A stretch of 64,000 nucleotides of DNA from Companilactobacillus ginsenosidimutans (GCF_001050475.1 NZ_CP012034.1:310001-374000), one strand, 5' to 3'; positions 1 through 8,250 are shown, numbered from the stretch's first letter. Translations and numbers: made by a program. Notes: generated from the sequence alone by a model not told the origin.

Positions 1-1179
1 GTATCAAGAATGATTTTTGATAGTTTGAAGTTTACTGGTAAACGCCCATTTGAGCACGTTGTTATTCATGGACTTATCCGTGACGAACAAGGTCGCAAGA
101 TGAGTAAGTCACTAGGTAATGGTATTGATCCAATGGATGTTATCGACAAATATGGTGCAGATGCACTTCGTTGGTTCTTGATGGTTGGTTCAACTCCTGG
201 TCAAGATACTAGATTCAGTTATGACAAAATGGATTCCGCATGGAACTTCATCAACAAGATTTGGAATGCAAGTCGTTTCGTTATCATGAACTTAGATGAA
301 AATACTCCAGCAATGGATGATTTATCTAAAGTAACAACTTATGATTTGACTGATAAATGGATCTTGGCAAAATTGAATGCCACAGTAAATGACGTAAGCC
401 GTTTGCTTGATAAATTCGAATTTGGTGAAGCTGGAAGAAGTTTATATAACTTTATTTGGAATGATTTTTGTGACTGGTATATTGAAATGAGTAAAGCTAC
501 TCTTACTGGAGAAGATGGGGATGCTAAGGATCAAAAGAGAATGTTGTTGACGTACGTATTGGACAAAATTCTCAAGTTAATGCACCCAATCATGCCATTT
601 GTAACTGAAAAAATCTGGTTATCAATGCCACATAATGGTAAATCAATTTCATTAGCAGCTTATCCTGAAAATCATGATGAGTTCAAAAATGATGCGGCAG
701 TTGAACAAATGGAAGTCCTAATTGATTTAATTAAATCAGTTAGAAAGATTCGTTTGGAAGCTAACGCTCCACTTTCAAGTGCAATTGACATTTTCATAAA
801 ACCTCAAAATGAAGAAATCAAAGAAACGCTTTTGAATAACAAAGAATACATCGATAGATTTGCTCATCCTAAGGAATTGAAGATTGATACTGATCTTGAA
901 GCACCAGAATTAGCAATGACTGGTGTGACAAATGGAACTGAAGTATATATTCCATTAGCCGAATTGATTGACTTAGATGAGGAAATTGCTCGTCAAGAAG
1001 AAGAAATGGGCAAGATGGATAAAGAAATATCCAGAATTGAAAAGAAGTTGTCTAATGAAAACTTTGTTAGCAAAGCACCTGAGAAAGTTGTTGATGAACA
1101 GAAGTCTAAATTGGCAGATTATCGATTACGTAAAGATAAAATCAGTCAAAGAATTGCTCAACTTCAAAAAAATAAGTAG
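1..1179 (+). CDS. valS: Valine--tRNA ligase, C-terminal part (5' end outside window)
   Basis: Charges tRNA-Val with valine in the cytoplasm. The reading frame is open from base 1, so the true start lies left of the window. The class I synthetase signature KMSKSLGN is at fragment residues 33-40, preceded by the FTGKRPFEHV block typical of ValRS. An anticodon-binding helical domain follows (DKWILAKLN, FVTEKIW). The last ~65 residues are rich in Lys and Glu and form the coiled-coil tRNA-binding arm found in ValRS but not in IleRS. The gene ends in TAG and is followed at once by a strong hairpin terminator. Identification is firm; only about the last 40% of a typical ~880-residue enzyme is present. 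Confidence 0.96.
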   Translation, partial: VSRMIFDSLKFTGKRPFEHVVIHGLIRDEQGRKMSKSLGNGIDPMDVIDKYGADALRWFLMVGSTPGQDTRFSYDKMDSAWNFINKIWNASRFVIMNLDENTPAMDDLSKVTTYDLTDKWILAKLNATVNDVSRLLDKFEFGEAGRSLYNFIWNDFCDWYIEMSKATLTGEDGDAKDQKRMLLTYVLDKILKLMHPIMPFVTEKIWLSMPHNGKSISLAAYPENHDEFKNDAAVEQMEVLIDLIKSVRKIRLEANAPLSSAIDIFIKPQNEEIKETLLNNKEYIDRFAHPKELKIDTDLEAPELAMTGVTNGTEVYIPLAELIDLDEEIARQEEEMGKMDKEISRIEKKLSNENFVSKAPEKVVDEQKSKLADYRLRKDKISQRIAQLQKNK

Positions 1180-1192
1180 AATGTAATTAATC

Positions 1193-1226
1193 AAAGACAT
1201 CTAGCCGATTGACTAGATGTCTTTTT
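1193..1226 (+). terminator. Rho-independent terminator of valS
   Basis: A perfect 12-bp stem (AAAGACATCTAG at 1193-1204 pairing with 1213-1224) with an 8-base loop runs into a T-run ending at 1226. It separates valS from folC. The folC ribosome binding site begins only five bases after the T-run. Confidence 0.9.
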
Positions 1227-1241
1227 GTAAGAGGAAGCCAA

Positions 1242-2510
1242 ATGTTTAAAACTTATGAAGAAGCAGTAAACTATATTCACTCATTACCACGATTACATAA
1301 AAGAAATACACTGGATGATATTAAGCAAGCTCTAGATAGGCTAGATAATCCTCAAAATTCATATCCTACTGTGCATGTAACTGGTACTAATGGGAAGGGA
1401 TCGACTGTAAATTATTTGGCTAACTTGTTGGAGACATCTGGTAAAAGAGTCGGCATGTTTACTTCGCCTTTTGTAATCAAGTTTAATGAACGAATTCAAA
1501 TTAATCATCAAATGATTAGCGACAAAGAAATATTAGATTTGGTTAATCAAATCGTTTCAGTTACAGAAGGAATCAAGTTAATTGAATTTGAATTTGTGAC
1601 GGTTATGGGATTCTTATATTTTAGGGATAAGGTTGATATCGCAATAATAGAAGTTGGAATAGGTGCTGAGCATGACAAAACCAATGTTATTACCCCGATA
1701 CTTTCTATAATTACTTCAATTGGGTTAGACCATGAAAAATTAATTGGTCCAACAATTAAAGATATAGCAATTGAAAAGTCTGGAATAATAAAACCTCAAG
1801 TTCCGGTAGTATGTGGGGAATTGCCAAAGTCGGTTGAGTCTATAATTGTTGAAAGAGCTAAGAAAGAAAAAAGTGGTCTATTTCAATTAGGTACGAATTT
1901 TTATGTTAGCGGTTTTAAAACCAAAGAATACAAAAATCAATTTACTTATGGTGAAAAATTGGTTACAATTCAAGACATTCAGGTTTATGGATTTGAAAAA
2001 ACTGATGCGGATAATTCAGCCATTGCAATTAAGGCTTTTATCTTAATAGAGAAGATGCTCAAAAGTGAGTGTTCTAGCCGGTTGATCGTAAATCATATTG
2101 ACGATCATCTGTTACTTGGCCGAGAACAAATTGTCCAAAAAGATCCTTTAGTGTTGATGGATGGTGCTCATAATATCTCAGCTGTTGATAATTTAATAAA
2201 TTCTTTAACAGCAATCTGGCCTAAAAAAGATATAATTATCTTATACACAGGGATGAAGGACAAGGATAGAGCCGATATATTGACTTTATTGTCGTCTAAA
2301 GTTCAAATGGTATATGTATCAAATCTTTTGATGACTAGAGCTGCGAAAAAAGAAGACTATGATTTGGATAGTTATAATAACATTCAATTTGTGTCAGACT
2401 ACCATTCAAAAATAGATGAGGTCATTTCTAAAATGACAGAAAATCAAATATTTTTGATAACTGGATCTTTTTATTTAATTTCGGAGTTAGAATCCAAATT
2501 TAATTCGTAA
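1242..2510 (+). CDS. folC: Folylpolyglutamate synthase / dihydrofolate synthase
   Basis: Mur-ligase-family enzyme that joins glutamate to folates (and, if bifunctional, to dihydropteroate) using ATP. The P-loop GTNGKGST is at residues 48-55, the FTSPF block follows, and MDGAHN marks the C-terminal domain. The 422-residue length fits the family. An upstream in-frame ATG at 1209 lies inside the valS terminator. The ATG at 1242 has GAGG at 1231-1234, seven bases away, and gives the expected MFKTYEEA start. The central motif reads GIGAEHDKTNVI, where many FolC proteins have a GGRLDATN-type sequence, so this may be a diverged FolC paralogue. It sits eight bases before radC. Family is sure; dual activity is not. 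Confidence 0.9.
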   Translation: MFKTYEEAVNYIHSLPRLHKRNTLDDIKQALDRLDNPQNSYPTVHVTGTNGKGSTVNYLANLLETSGKRVGMFTSPFVIKFNERIQINHQMISDKEILDLVNQIVSVTEGIKLIEFEFVTVMGFLYFRDKVDIAIIEVGIGAEHDKTNVITPILSIITSIGLDHEKLIGPTIKDIAIEKSGIIKPQVPVVCGELPKSVESIIVERAKKEKSGLFQLGTNFYVSGFKTKEYKNQFTYGEKLVTIQDIQVYGFEKTDADNSAIAIKAFILIEKMLKSECSSRLIVNHIDDHLLLGREQIVQKDPLVLMDGAHNISAVDNLINSLTAIWPKKDIIILYTGMKDKDRADILTLLSSKVQMVYVSNLLMTRAAKKEDYDLDSYNNIQFVSDYHSKIDEVISKMTENQIFLITGSFYLISELESKFNS

Positions 2511-2518
2511 TTTATTAC

Positions 2519-3161
2519 ATGATGATAAATATACGAGAAAAATTACAAAAACATGGAACTGATGCACTAACGACCCAAGAGTTGATTGCGGTTATTTTAG
2601 GAACAGGAACGAAAGACTGTGATGTTACTAAACTATCCGCTAATGTGCTGATTGGGTCGGATAACTTGAGAAAGCTGAATATGGAATCATTAATTCAGCA
2701 AAAAAGGTGTGGGCAACGCCCAGGCCTGCAAGCTACTAGCCGCCGTGGAATTGGGTGCTAGAAAAATTGAACGAGAATCAATGCCCAAGGAACAGATTTC
2801 ATTGTCTCAATTGGGGAAACATTTAATTAAAAAAATCGGTAATTCGCCACAAGAAAAATTAGTAGCGGTATATTTAGATAACGGTTTTCACATTATAAAG
2901 GAGAGCACTATTTTTATCGGCACTGTTGATTCTGCTACAGTTCATCCAAGGGATGTCCTGAGAGAAGGGTTGCGACTGTCAGCACCACAAGTGATCATTT
3001 GTCATAACCATCCTGGTGGCAGTTTGTCTGCCAGTCCGGAGGATGAGAGATTCAGTGAACGCTTGAAAAAGTGCTGTGAGTTAGTCGGTATTAATTTAGT
3101 TGATCATATTATTGTGACGCCTCATGATTTCTTGAGTTTTAAAGCTCAAGATTTAATTTGA
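2519..3161 (+). pseudogene. radC: RadC / JAB-domain DNA repair protein, frameshifted
   Basis: Two overlapping frames together encode one RadC-family protein. The first (from ATG 2519) gives the N-terminal helix-hairpin-helix part (LTTQELIAVILGTGT). After the A6 run at 2700-2705 it continues out of frame and stops at 2759-2761. The second frame carries on exactly where the family would (GNAQACKLLAAVELG). It then gives a complete JAB/MPN metalloprotease-like domain with HNHPGG at about codons 163-168 of the joined protein and the following SPEDE. Removing one A from the run restores a ~213-residue protein. No good ribosome binding site is visible before 2519. It is either a recent pseudogene or a homopolymer sequencing error; the JAB domain shows no other damage. 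Confidence 0.85.
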
Positions 3162-3199
3162 TGCTCAGCCGTTCTGTTACTTTAAATTGACACGTTATA

Positions 3200-3208
3200 T
3201 GATATAAT
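3200..3208 (+). promoter_or_regulatory. Extended -10 promoter element for mreB
   Basis: TGATATAAT is a perfect extended -10 (TGn plus TATAAT at 3203-3208), about 45 bases before the mreB start. No good -35 lies 17 bases upstream. The TTGACA at 3187-3192 is too close to act with this -10. Confidence 0.6.
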
Positions 3209-3254
3209 TTTCGTTAGTGTAAAATGTGGTGTGCAATTAAAGGAGAATAAAAAA

Positions 3255-4256
3255 TTGTTTGGTATAGGATCAAAAAAAGTTGGTATTGACTTAGGTACAG
3301 CAAATACTCTTGTTTACGTTGAAGGCAAGGGAATCGTATTAAATGAACCATCAGTTGTTGCAAAGAACAACAATACTGGTGAAATCGTAGCAGTTGGTTC
3401 TGATGCGAGAGAAATGATTGGACGTACACCTGGAAGCATTTCAGCCATTCGTCCTATGAGAGACGGTGTTATCGCGGACTACGATACTACTGCAGCTATG
3501 ATGAAGTATTTCATCGAAAAAACAACCGGTAATTCACATCCATCTGTAATGGTATGTGTGCCAAGTGGTGTTACTGAAGTTGAAAAGAGAGCTGTTATCG
3601 AAGCTACTCAACATGCAGGAGCCAAAGAAGCTTATGTAATCGAAGAACCATTTGCAGCTGCAATTGGTGCGGGACTTCCTGTTATGGATCCAACTGGTAA
3701 CATGGTTGTTGATATTGGTGGTGGTACTACTGATGTCGCTACTATTTCTCTTGGTGGTATTGTCTCATCACGTTCAATCAGAGTTGCTGGTGATAAGTTT
3801 GATGAGTCAATTTCTGCTTATATCAAAACAAACTTTAATTTGCAAATCGGTGAAAGAACTGCTGAAGATGTTAAAATGCAAGTTGGTTCAGCCTCAATTG
3901 AGAAATCAAAAGAACTTGAATCAATGCAAATTCGTGGTAGAGATTTAGTTACTGGTCTACCAAAGACTATTCAATTAGCTGGCGAAGATATTGCCACTGC
4001 TATTCATGAAGATGTTCAAGAGATTATTGAAACAATCAAGGAAACACTTGAAGAAACATCACCTGAAATTGCCGCTGATGTTATTGATCACGGTATTGTT
4101 CTAACGGGTGGGGGGGCTTTGTTGCACCATTTACCAGAGGTTATCTCTGAAGCAACTGGAGTGCCTGTATTTATAGCTCAAGACCCACTAGATTGTGTAG
4201 CCATCGGTACTGGAGAATCATTGAAAAATATCGATGTAATGCGTCGTCAAAAATAA
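3255..4256 (+). CDS. mreB: Rod shape-determining protein MreB (actin-like)
   Basis: Bacterial actin that forms membrane-associated filaments and steers lateral wall synthesis. The actin-family phosphate-1 motif GIDLGTANT is near the N-terminus, [10 protein letters not shown] is phosphate-2, and [11 protein letters not shown] is the adenosine motif. The product is 333 residues, the usual length. A GTG at 3231 is in frame, but AAAGGAG at 3239-3245 lies nine bases before a TTG at 3255. That TTG start gives [15 protein letters not shown], matching family N-termini, so TTG 3255 is chosen. It has its own promoter upstream, and a hairpin terminator overlaps its stop codon before mreC. Confidence 0.96.
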   Translation: MFGIGSKKVGIDLGTANTLVYVEGKGIVLNEPSVVAKNNNTGEIVAVGSDAREMIGRTPGSISAIRPMRDGVIADYDTTAAMMKYFIEKTTGNSHPSVMVCVPSGVTEVEKRAVIEATQHAGAKEAYVIEEPFAAAIGAGLPVMDPTGNMVVDIGGGTTDVATISLGGIVSSRSIRVAGDKFDESISAYIKTNFNLQIGERTAEDVKMQVGSASIEKSKELESMQIRGRDLVTGLPKTIQLAGEDIATAIHEDVQEIIETIKETLEETSPEIAADVIDHGIVLTGGGALLHHLPEVISEATGVPVFIAQDPLDCVAIGTGESLKNIDVMRRQK

Positions 4257-4277
4257 GCGGGGTGAACCCGCTTTTTT
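4256..4277 (+). terminator. Hairpin terminator between mreB and mreC
   Basis: Stem AGCGGG (4256-4261) pairs with CCCGCT (4267-4272) around a five-base loop and is followed by T6. The stem is only six pairs, so some readthrough into mreCD-minCD is likely; no separate mreC promoter is obvious in the 25 bases that follow. Confidence 0.75.
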
Positions 4278-4302
4278 ATTTGTTTGAAGGTAGGAGGAAG
4301 AA

Positions 4303-5166
4303 ATGCAAAAGTTTTTCTCAAATAAAAAGTTAATTATTTTAATGATAATCATTATTGTAACTTTTGGACTTTTGGCGGTATCTGTTAACGTCAGAGATAA
4401 AAAAGATACTCCTCCCGTTGTTCAGCAAGTCGGCAACGATGTCGTTAGTTTGGTTGGTGGCGTATTCTCATATCCAACTAACGGGATAAAGAACGTTTCC
4501 TCTGAATTCTCTGATCTCTACAATACCTATGCTGAAAATCGTCGATTGAAATCAAAAATTGAGGATTTAGCACAAAATCAAGCTAAATTAAAAGTTACTC
4601 AAGATGAGAACAAGAAACTTAAACAAGAACTAGATTTAAATGCCACTCTTACAGACTATGACACAACTAATGCAGCTGTCTTGACACGATCACCTAGTAG
4701 TTGGCAAAACTACCTAGTCATCAATCGCGGTCAAACAAGTGGTATTAAGAAAAACATGCCTGTTATGTCTGGTAAAGGGTTGATTGGTAGAATCGTAGAG
4801 GTTAACAAGATTAGTTCTAAGGTTGAGTTGATTTCTACAGATAATGAAATCAATGACAAGTTTGCTTCTGAGATTCTTGATGATAACAAAACTAATATAA
4901 CTGGTGTCGTGAGTCGCTTTGATAACAGTACAGGTGATTTAGTTATGGAAAATGTCAATTCTGTAAAGGGAATCAAAAAAGGTCAACGTGTAGTTACTTC
5001 TGGTCTTGGTGGAAGAACACCAAGAGGTTTATATATCGGTAAGGTATACGGTATTAAGAAGGACGATTATGGAATGACCAATTCTGTATATATTACGCCA
5101 GCCGCAGAGTTGAGAAACTTCACTGTTGTTACAGTTATCAAATCTTCTGTAAGTGGTGAAAAATAA
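4303..5166 (+). CDS. mreC: Rod shape-determining protein MreC
   Basis: Bitopic membrane protein that links MreB filaments to the extracellular wall-synthesis enzymes. One N-terminal membrane segment lies at about residues 9-27. A coiled coil at about 75-112 (AENRRLKSKIEDLAQNQ and following) is followed by the two-lobed beta-barrel MreC domain (RSPSSWQNYLVINRG, GLIGRIVEV). The length of 287 residues is usual. TAGGAGGAAG gives a strong ribosome binding site. The stop codon overlaps the mreD start by one base (TAATG), implying translational coupling. Confidence 0.95.
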   Translation: MQKFFSNKKLIILMIIIIVTFGLLAVSVNVRDKKDTPPVVQQVGNDVVSLVGGVFSYPTNGIKNVSSEFSDLYNTYAENRRLKSKIEDLAQNQAKLKVTQDENKKLKQELDLNATLTDYDTTNAAVLTRSPSSWQNYLVINRGQTSGIKKNMPVMSGKGLIGRIVEVNKISSKVELISTDNEINDKFASEILDDNKTNITGVVSRFDNSTGDLVMENVNSVKGIKKGQRVVTSGLGGRTPRGLYIGKVYGIKKDDYGMTNSVYITPAAELRNFTVVTVIKSSVSGEK

Positions 5167-5708
5167 TGCCTATTAAAACACAAAAGATGATAGGTCAAGT
5201 TGTCTTTATTATGCTGGCATTTTACTTTGATGGCTTGATGAAATGGTCTTTTTTAAATAATATGAATAAAGGAACTATGTCAATAGTTCCCCAGTTGATG
5301 TTGATGGTACTGGTCATGCTCACCACGAGACTCGATAGTAGAAGAACGATACTAGTTTATGGAATAGTATTTGGTGTCATTTACGATTCATATTATTTTG
5401 GGATAATCGGATTGTACACAGTATTGTTGCCACTTATTTTAGTGGGAATTGATCATTATAAATTTTTATTTACCAAAACTTCAGTCGGATATGAGACATC
5501 AATTTATTTCTTGTCTTTAACTGCTTTAGAGACTGGTGTATTCCTGCTTGAAAAATTATTCAAGCTTGCATCAGCCGATATAGGTGATTTTATTACCTAT
5601 ATTCTCGGTCCAACTTTGCTTTGGAATATAATAGTATTCTTTATTTTATATGTTCCTTTTGCCAATCTTAGTGATTGGCTAGTTAAGTATAGGAGGGGAA
5701 CCAAATGA
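5166..5708 (+). CDS. mreD: Rod shape-determining protein MreD
   Basis: Small polytopic membrane partner of MreC in the elongation machinery. The 180-residue product is strongly hydrophobic with about five predicted membrane segments (for example VVFIMLAFYFDGL, LLPLILVGI, NIIVFFILYVPFANL). MreD is poorly conserved in sequence, so the call rests on hydrophobicity, length and its place directly after mreC. The start overlaps the mreC stop and its own TGA overlaps the minC ATG (ATGA), so mreC-mreD-minC is one tightly coupled unit. Confidence 0.9.
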   Translation: MPIKTQKMIGQVVFIMLAFYFDGLMKWSFLNNMNKGTMSIVPQLMLMVLVMLTTRLDSRRTILVYGIVFGVIYDSYYFGIIGLYTVLLPLILVGIDHYKFLFTKTSVGYETSIYFLSLTALETGVFLLEKLFKLASADIGDFITYILGPTLLWNIIVFFILYVPFANLSDWLVKYRRGTK

Positions 5709-6367
5709 GTGATGTCACTCTTAAAGGTAGTAAAGATGGTTTTTCAGTAATCATTGATGATTCATGTGATTTTGAAGATGCCATGAAGCAACTCAAGAAT
5801 ATGATTGTCGAACAGACTATTGGAACTGACGAAGATGATGTTATTCAATTTACAGTTAAAACTGGTAATCGTCTTTTTGATGAAGAACAAACAGCTCGTG
5901 TAAGAAATATCTTTTCAAAGTATCCCCAAATTGAACTAGTAAATATTGAATCTAATGTTATTTTAAAGACTGAATCAGATAAATTGATCGAAGATAACAA
6001 ATTTAATATTGAAACTGGAATTATTCGAAGTGGGCAAAAAGTTGAGTATCAAGGGGATATCTTGTTCCTTGGTACCTTACATGATGGTTCTCAAATATCA
6101 ACAGATGGATCAATTTATCTTTTGGGTGAAGTCCATGGTATTGTTCAAGCAGGTTATCCTGACAATACTAATGCTGCTATTATTGGAAACTTAAACGGTG
6201 GTGCCCAATATCGAATTGCTGATGTTGTTGAAATTGTTACTGAAGATAATGCTGATAAGTTTACTAATTATAAATTTGCACATATTGATGATCTTCATAC
6301 GATTAGTGTGGAAGACTTAAAAGAATTTAAAGACGTAATTAATGAAACAAGAAAGAGGACCGAGTAG
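5705..6367 (+). CDS. minC: Septum site-determining protein MinC
   Basis: Inhibitor of FtsZ assembly that, with MinD, keeps septa away from the poles. The C-terminal half (about residues 105-205) is the MinC beta-helix, with the repeated pattern ILFLGTLHDGSQISTDGS then YLLGEVHGIVQAG. The N-terminal half is a more variable MinC_N domain. Length is 220 residues. The AGGAGGGG ribosome binding site lies inside the end of mreD. The stop is two bases before minD. No minE is present, as expected in Firmicutes, where DivIVA-type topology factors (divIVA is at 20.7 kb) act instead. Confidence 0.93.
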   Translation: MSDVTLKGSKDGFSVIIDDSCDFEDAMKQLKNMIVEQTIGTDEDDVIQFTVKTGNRLFDEEQTARVRNIFSKYPQIELVNIESNVILKTESDKLIEDNKFNIETGIIRSGQKVEYQGDILFLGTLHDGSQISTDGSIYLLGEVHGIVQAGYPDNTNAAIIGNLNGGAQYRIADVVEIVTEDNADKFTNYKFAHIDDLHTISVEDLKEFKDVINETRKRTE

Positions 6368-6369
6368 TT

Positions 6370-7170
6370 ATGGGAATTTCTATTGTTGTGACATCCGGTA
6401 AGGGTGGAGTTGGAAAAACAACTACCACAGCTAATGTCAGTACAGAGTTAGCATCTATGGGGAAAAAAGTCTGTATGGTCGATTTAGATATAGGACTTCG
6501 TAACTTGGATGCAGTCCTTGGATTAACCAATAGAATAGTATATGACATTGTCGATGTTGCCCAAGAAAGAGTAGTTTTATCACAGGCTCTGGTTAGGGAT
6601 CCAAGATTCGGAGATAATTTATATCTTCTGGCTGCATCACAATTTTCTGATAAATATGTTTTGGACAATGCAGCAGTAAGTACAATTATTGAATATTTAA
6701 AACAAAGATTCGATTTTGTCATGATTGATTGTCCAGCTGGAATTGAATATGGATTCAAAAATGCCGTTAATTCTGCTGATGCAGCTTTAGTTGTGACGAA
6801 TCCCGAAATAGCATCGGTTAGTGATTCTGATCGTGTTGTTGGTATTTTGGAAAGTCTTGAGATGCCAATTACACCACATTTAATTATCAATAGAATTAGA
6901 AAGAACATGATCAACGAAGGTACTTCAATGAAAATTGAAGATATTGTTAATCATTTAGGAATTCCATTAATCGGAATTATAGTTGATGAAGATGAAGTTA
7001 TCTCTTCTTCAAACGCTGGTGAAACCGTTGTTTCTGATCCTAATAGTGATGCCGGACGTGGTTATAAGAATATTGCTCGCCGTATGTTAGGTGAGAATGT
7101 TCCGTTAACATTATTCGACACACCTAAGAAACGCGGATTTATGAGCCGAATGTTTGGACGAAATAACTAG
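6370..7170 (+). CDS. minD: Septum site-determining ATPase MinD
   Basis: Deviant Walker-A ATPase of the ParA/MinD family that recruits MinC to the membrane. GKGGVGKTT is at residues 10-18, with the signature lysine at 11. Switch motif MVDLDIGLRNLD and Walker B MIDCPAGIE follow. The C-terminal tail (KKRGFMSRMFGRNN) has the basic amphipathic form of the MinD membrane-targeting helix. The 266-residue length is normal. It is the last gene of the mreCD-minCD unit; a promoter for the next gene overlaps its 3' end and no terminator is seen between them. Confidence 0.96.
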   Translation: MGISIVVTSGKGGVGKTTTTANVSTELASMGKKVCMVDLDIGLRNLDAVLGLTNRIVYDIVDVAQERVVLSQALVRDPRFGDNLYLLAASQFSDKYVLDNAAVSTIIEYLKQRFDFVMIDCPAGIEYGFKNAVNSADAALVVTNPEIASVSDSDRVVGILESLEMPITPHLIINRIRKNMINEGTSMKIEDIVNHLGIPLIGIIVDEDEVISSSNAGETVVSDPNSDAGRGYKNIARRMLGENVPLTLFDTPKKRGFMSRMFGRNN

Positions 7171-7183
7171 TTGTAGTTATAAT
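7154..7183 (+). promoter_or_regulatory. Probable sigma-A promoter for the thiT riboswitch transcript
   Basis: TATAAT at 7178-7183 with a weaker TTGGAC at 7154-7159, 18 bases upstream, overlapping the end of minD. The predicted transcript would begin about ten bases before the conserved TPP riboswitch core. Confidence 0.6.
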
Positions 7184-7198
7184 GTCGTTAAAATTAAA

Positions 7199-7346
7199 TA
7201 GTCAGCACGAGGGGAGCCATTTTGGCTGAGAGTGATTATTATCAGACCCTGAAAACCTGTTATGTTAATGCATGCGTAGGGATAGTGTTTAAACTTACAA
7301 ATGTACGTAACTTCCTTGTGATGACAATTCCAAGGGAGTTTTTTTT
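7199..7346 (+). promoter_or_regulatory. TPP (THI-box) riboswitch with terminator expression platform
   Basis: The aptamer shows the conserved TPP-riboswitch blocks in order: GGGGAGCC (7211-7218), GGCTGAGA (7224-7231), GACCCTGAAAACCTG (7245-7259), GTTAATGC (7264-7271) and GTAGGGA. It is followed by a 10-bp stem (7309-7318 with 7331-7340, one G-U pair, 12-base loop) and eight T's ending at 7346, directly before the thiT ATG. The 3' arm of that stem contains AAGGGAG (7332-7338), the only ribosome binding site for thiT. One hairpin could therefore both end transcription and hide the ribosome site. High thiamine pyrophosphate is expected to switch thiT off. Confidence 0.93.
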
Positions 7347-7919
7347 ATGGCACAAAATAAGGAATTAATCATATTAACTGAAGGTGCTATTGTAACTGCT
7401 GCTGCACAAGCGCTAGCATTTGTCCCGCATTCAGTTGGAATTTCATCTATCGAAGTAGTTTATGGATTAATACCAATGGCCATTTTTGCATTGCGTCGTG
7501 GATTAAAGGCGGGGTTAATGGCTGGACTGGTGTGGGGATTACTGGATATGTTATTGCGTGGGCTTAGCACGGGAAGTGTCATGAACCCACTGCAGGGGTT
7601 TATTGAGTATCCAATTGCATTTGGAGCAATTGGATTAATTGGACTGGGCAGTTACAAAGTCAAACAGACGATTTCTAATGGTAAAAATTCACTGGGGTGG
7701 ATTTTGGCATTCAGTGCTTTAGGCTTTTCAGTAAAATATTTATTTCACTTCATAGCTGGTGGTATTTTTTGGGCGGCCTTTGCTCCAAAGGGAATGAATC
7801 CTTGGATATATTCATTAGTAATTAATGGTGGTAGTTTTATTGCCAATATGATAATGATGTTGGTCTTAGTAATTATTTTGCACAAAGTATTTAATCAATT
7901 AATTATGGTAAAGAAATAA
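7347..7919 (+). CDS. thiT: Thiamine transporter ThiT (ECF S component)
   Basis: Membrane substrate-binding subunit that takes up thiamine with a shared group II ECF energy-coupling module (EcfA, EcfA', EcfT), which is not encoded in this window. The 190-residue protein has about six hydrophobic segments and the ThiT-typical blocks SSIEVVYGLIPMAIFALRRG and GLVWGLLDMLL, the latter containing the tryptophan region that contacts thiamine in characterised ThiT proteins. The TPP riboswitch in front independently supports thiamine as substrate. A 20-bp palindromic terminator follows. Confidence 0.95.
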   Translation: MAQNKELIILTEGAIVTAAAQALAFVPHSVGISSIEVVYGLIPMAIFALRRGLKAGLMAGLVWGLLDMLLRGLSTGSVMNPLQGFIEYPIAFGAIGLIGLGSYKVKQTISNGKNSLGWILAFSALGFSVKYLFHFIAGGIFWAAFAPKGMNPWIYSLVINGGSFIANMIMMLVLVIILHKVFNQLIMVKK

Positions 7920-7926
7920 ACTTATA

Positions 7927-7966
7927 AAAAAGAGTCGCATCGAGAATTCTCGATGCGACTCTTTTT
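7927..7966. terminator. Bidirectional terminator (perfect 20+20 palindrome)
   Basis: Bases 7927-7946 are the exact reverse complement of 7947-7966, with A-rich and T-rich ends suiting termination on both strands. It ends thiT on the plus strand and the small DUF4044 gene on the minus strand, whose stop codon is only six bases away. Confidence 0.9.
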
Positions 7967-7971
7967 GTTAT

Positions 7972-8091
7972 TTATTGTAGTAATCCTGGTACAATTCCAA
8001 GCACTACACCAAGAAGGGTAACAATAATCATCAACCAAACAACTCCTTGAATGATTTTAGATAAAGTACTCTTCGGCTTTTTATCGTTCAA
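7972..8091 (-). CDS. DUF4044-type single-span membrane microprotein (39 aa)
   Basis: A short gene read from the minus strand. A TTG start at 8091-8089 is preceded by AGGTGG eight bases upstream, and the frame runs to TAA at 7974-7972. The product begins LNDKKPKSTLSKIIQG, a basic cytoplasmic stretch. One membrane helix follows (VVWLMIIVTLLGVVLGIV) and it ends in PGLLQ. This layout of basic head plus a single helix in about 40 residues matches the DUF4044 family of lactobacilli. The function of that family is unknown. A GTG at 8100-8098 is in frame but sits against the ribosome site, so it is less likely. It ends at the palindromic terminator shared with thiT. Confidence 0.75.
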   Translation of the reverse strand: MNDKKPKSTLSKIIQGVVWLMIIVTLLGVVLGIVPGLLQ

Positions 8092-8221
8092 AACTGACAC
8101 CACCTAGTGTAATTATATTTGCAATATTACTTCACCTAGCGGTTTTATGCAACTTCCTTAAAATTTGGTAATATTCCCCCCACCAGTCACCACTTTTTAT
8201 AATCAGTGATATAGAAGGCTT

Positions 8222-8250
8222 TTGAGCAATATATTGAAACATAATATGAT
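8222..8250 (+). promoter_or_regulatory. Promoter of the mra/dcw operon
   Basis: TTGAGC (8222-8227) and TATGAT (8245-8250) are separated by 17 bases, placing transcription start near 8257, about 70 bases before mraZ. The MraZ-box repeats begin just after this point. Confidence 0.6.

Noticed and set aside
97..122. A stretch of over 20 bases in valS identical to ileS at 23365-23390, looking like a dispersed repeat.
   Set aside because: Both encode the class I synthetase motif KMSKSLGN; shared amino acids and codon preference explain the identity.
2700..2706. Programmed frameshifting in radC at the A-rich run.
   Set aside because: The shift needed is +1 while A-rich slippery sites normally give -1; no stimulatory stem or upstream Shine-Dalgarno-like element is seen. 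A mutation or read error is simpler.
3187..3192. Perfect TTGACA before mreB as a -35 element.
   Set aside because: Only ten bases separate it from TATAAT at 3203, too few for sigma-A; no other -10 fits at 16-18 bases. The extended -10 alone is reported.
6339..6914. 191-codon open frame on the minus strand opposite minD.
   Set aside because: It mirrors the codon structure of minD, has no ribosome site and no recognisable protein features.
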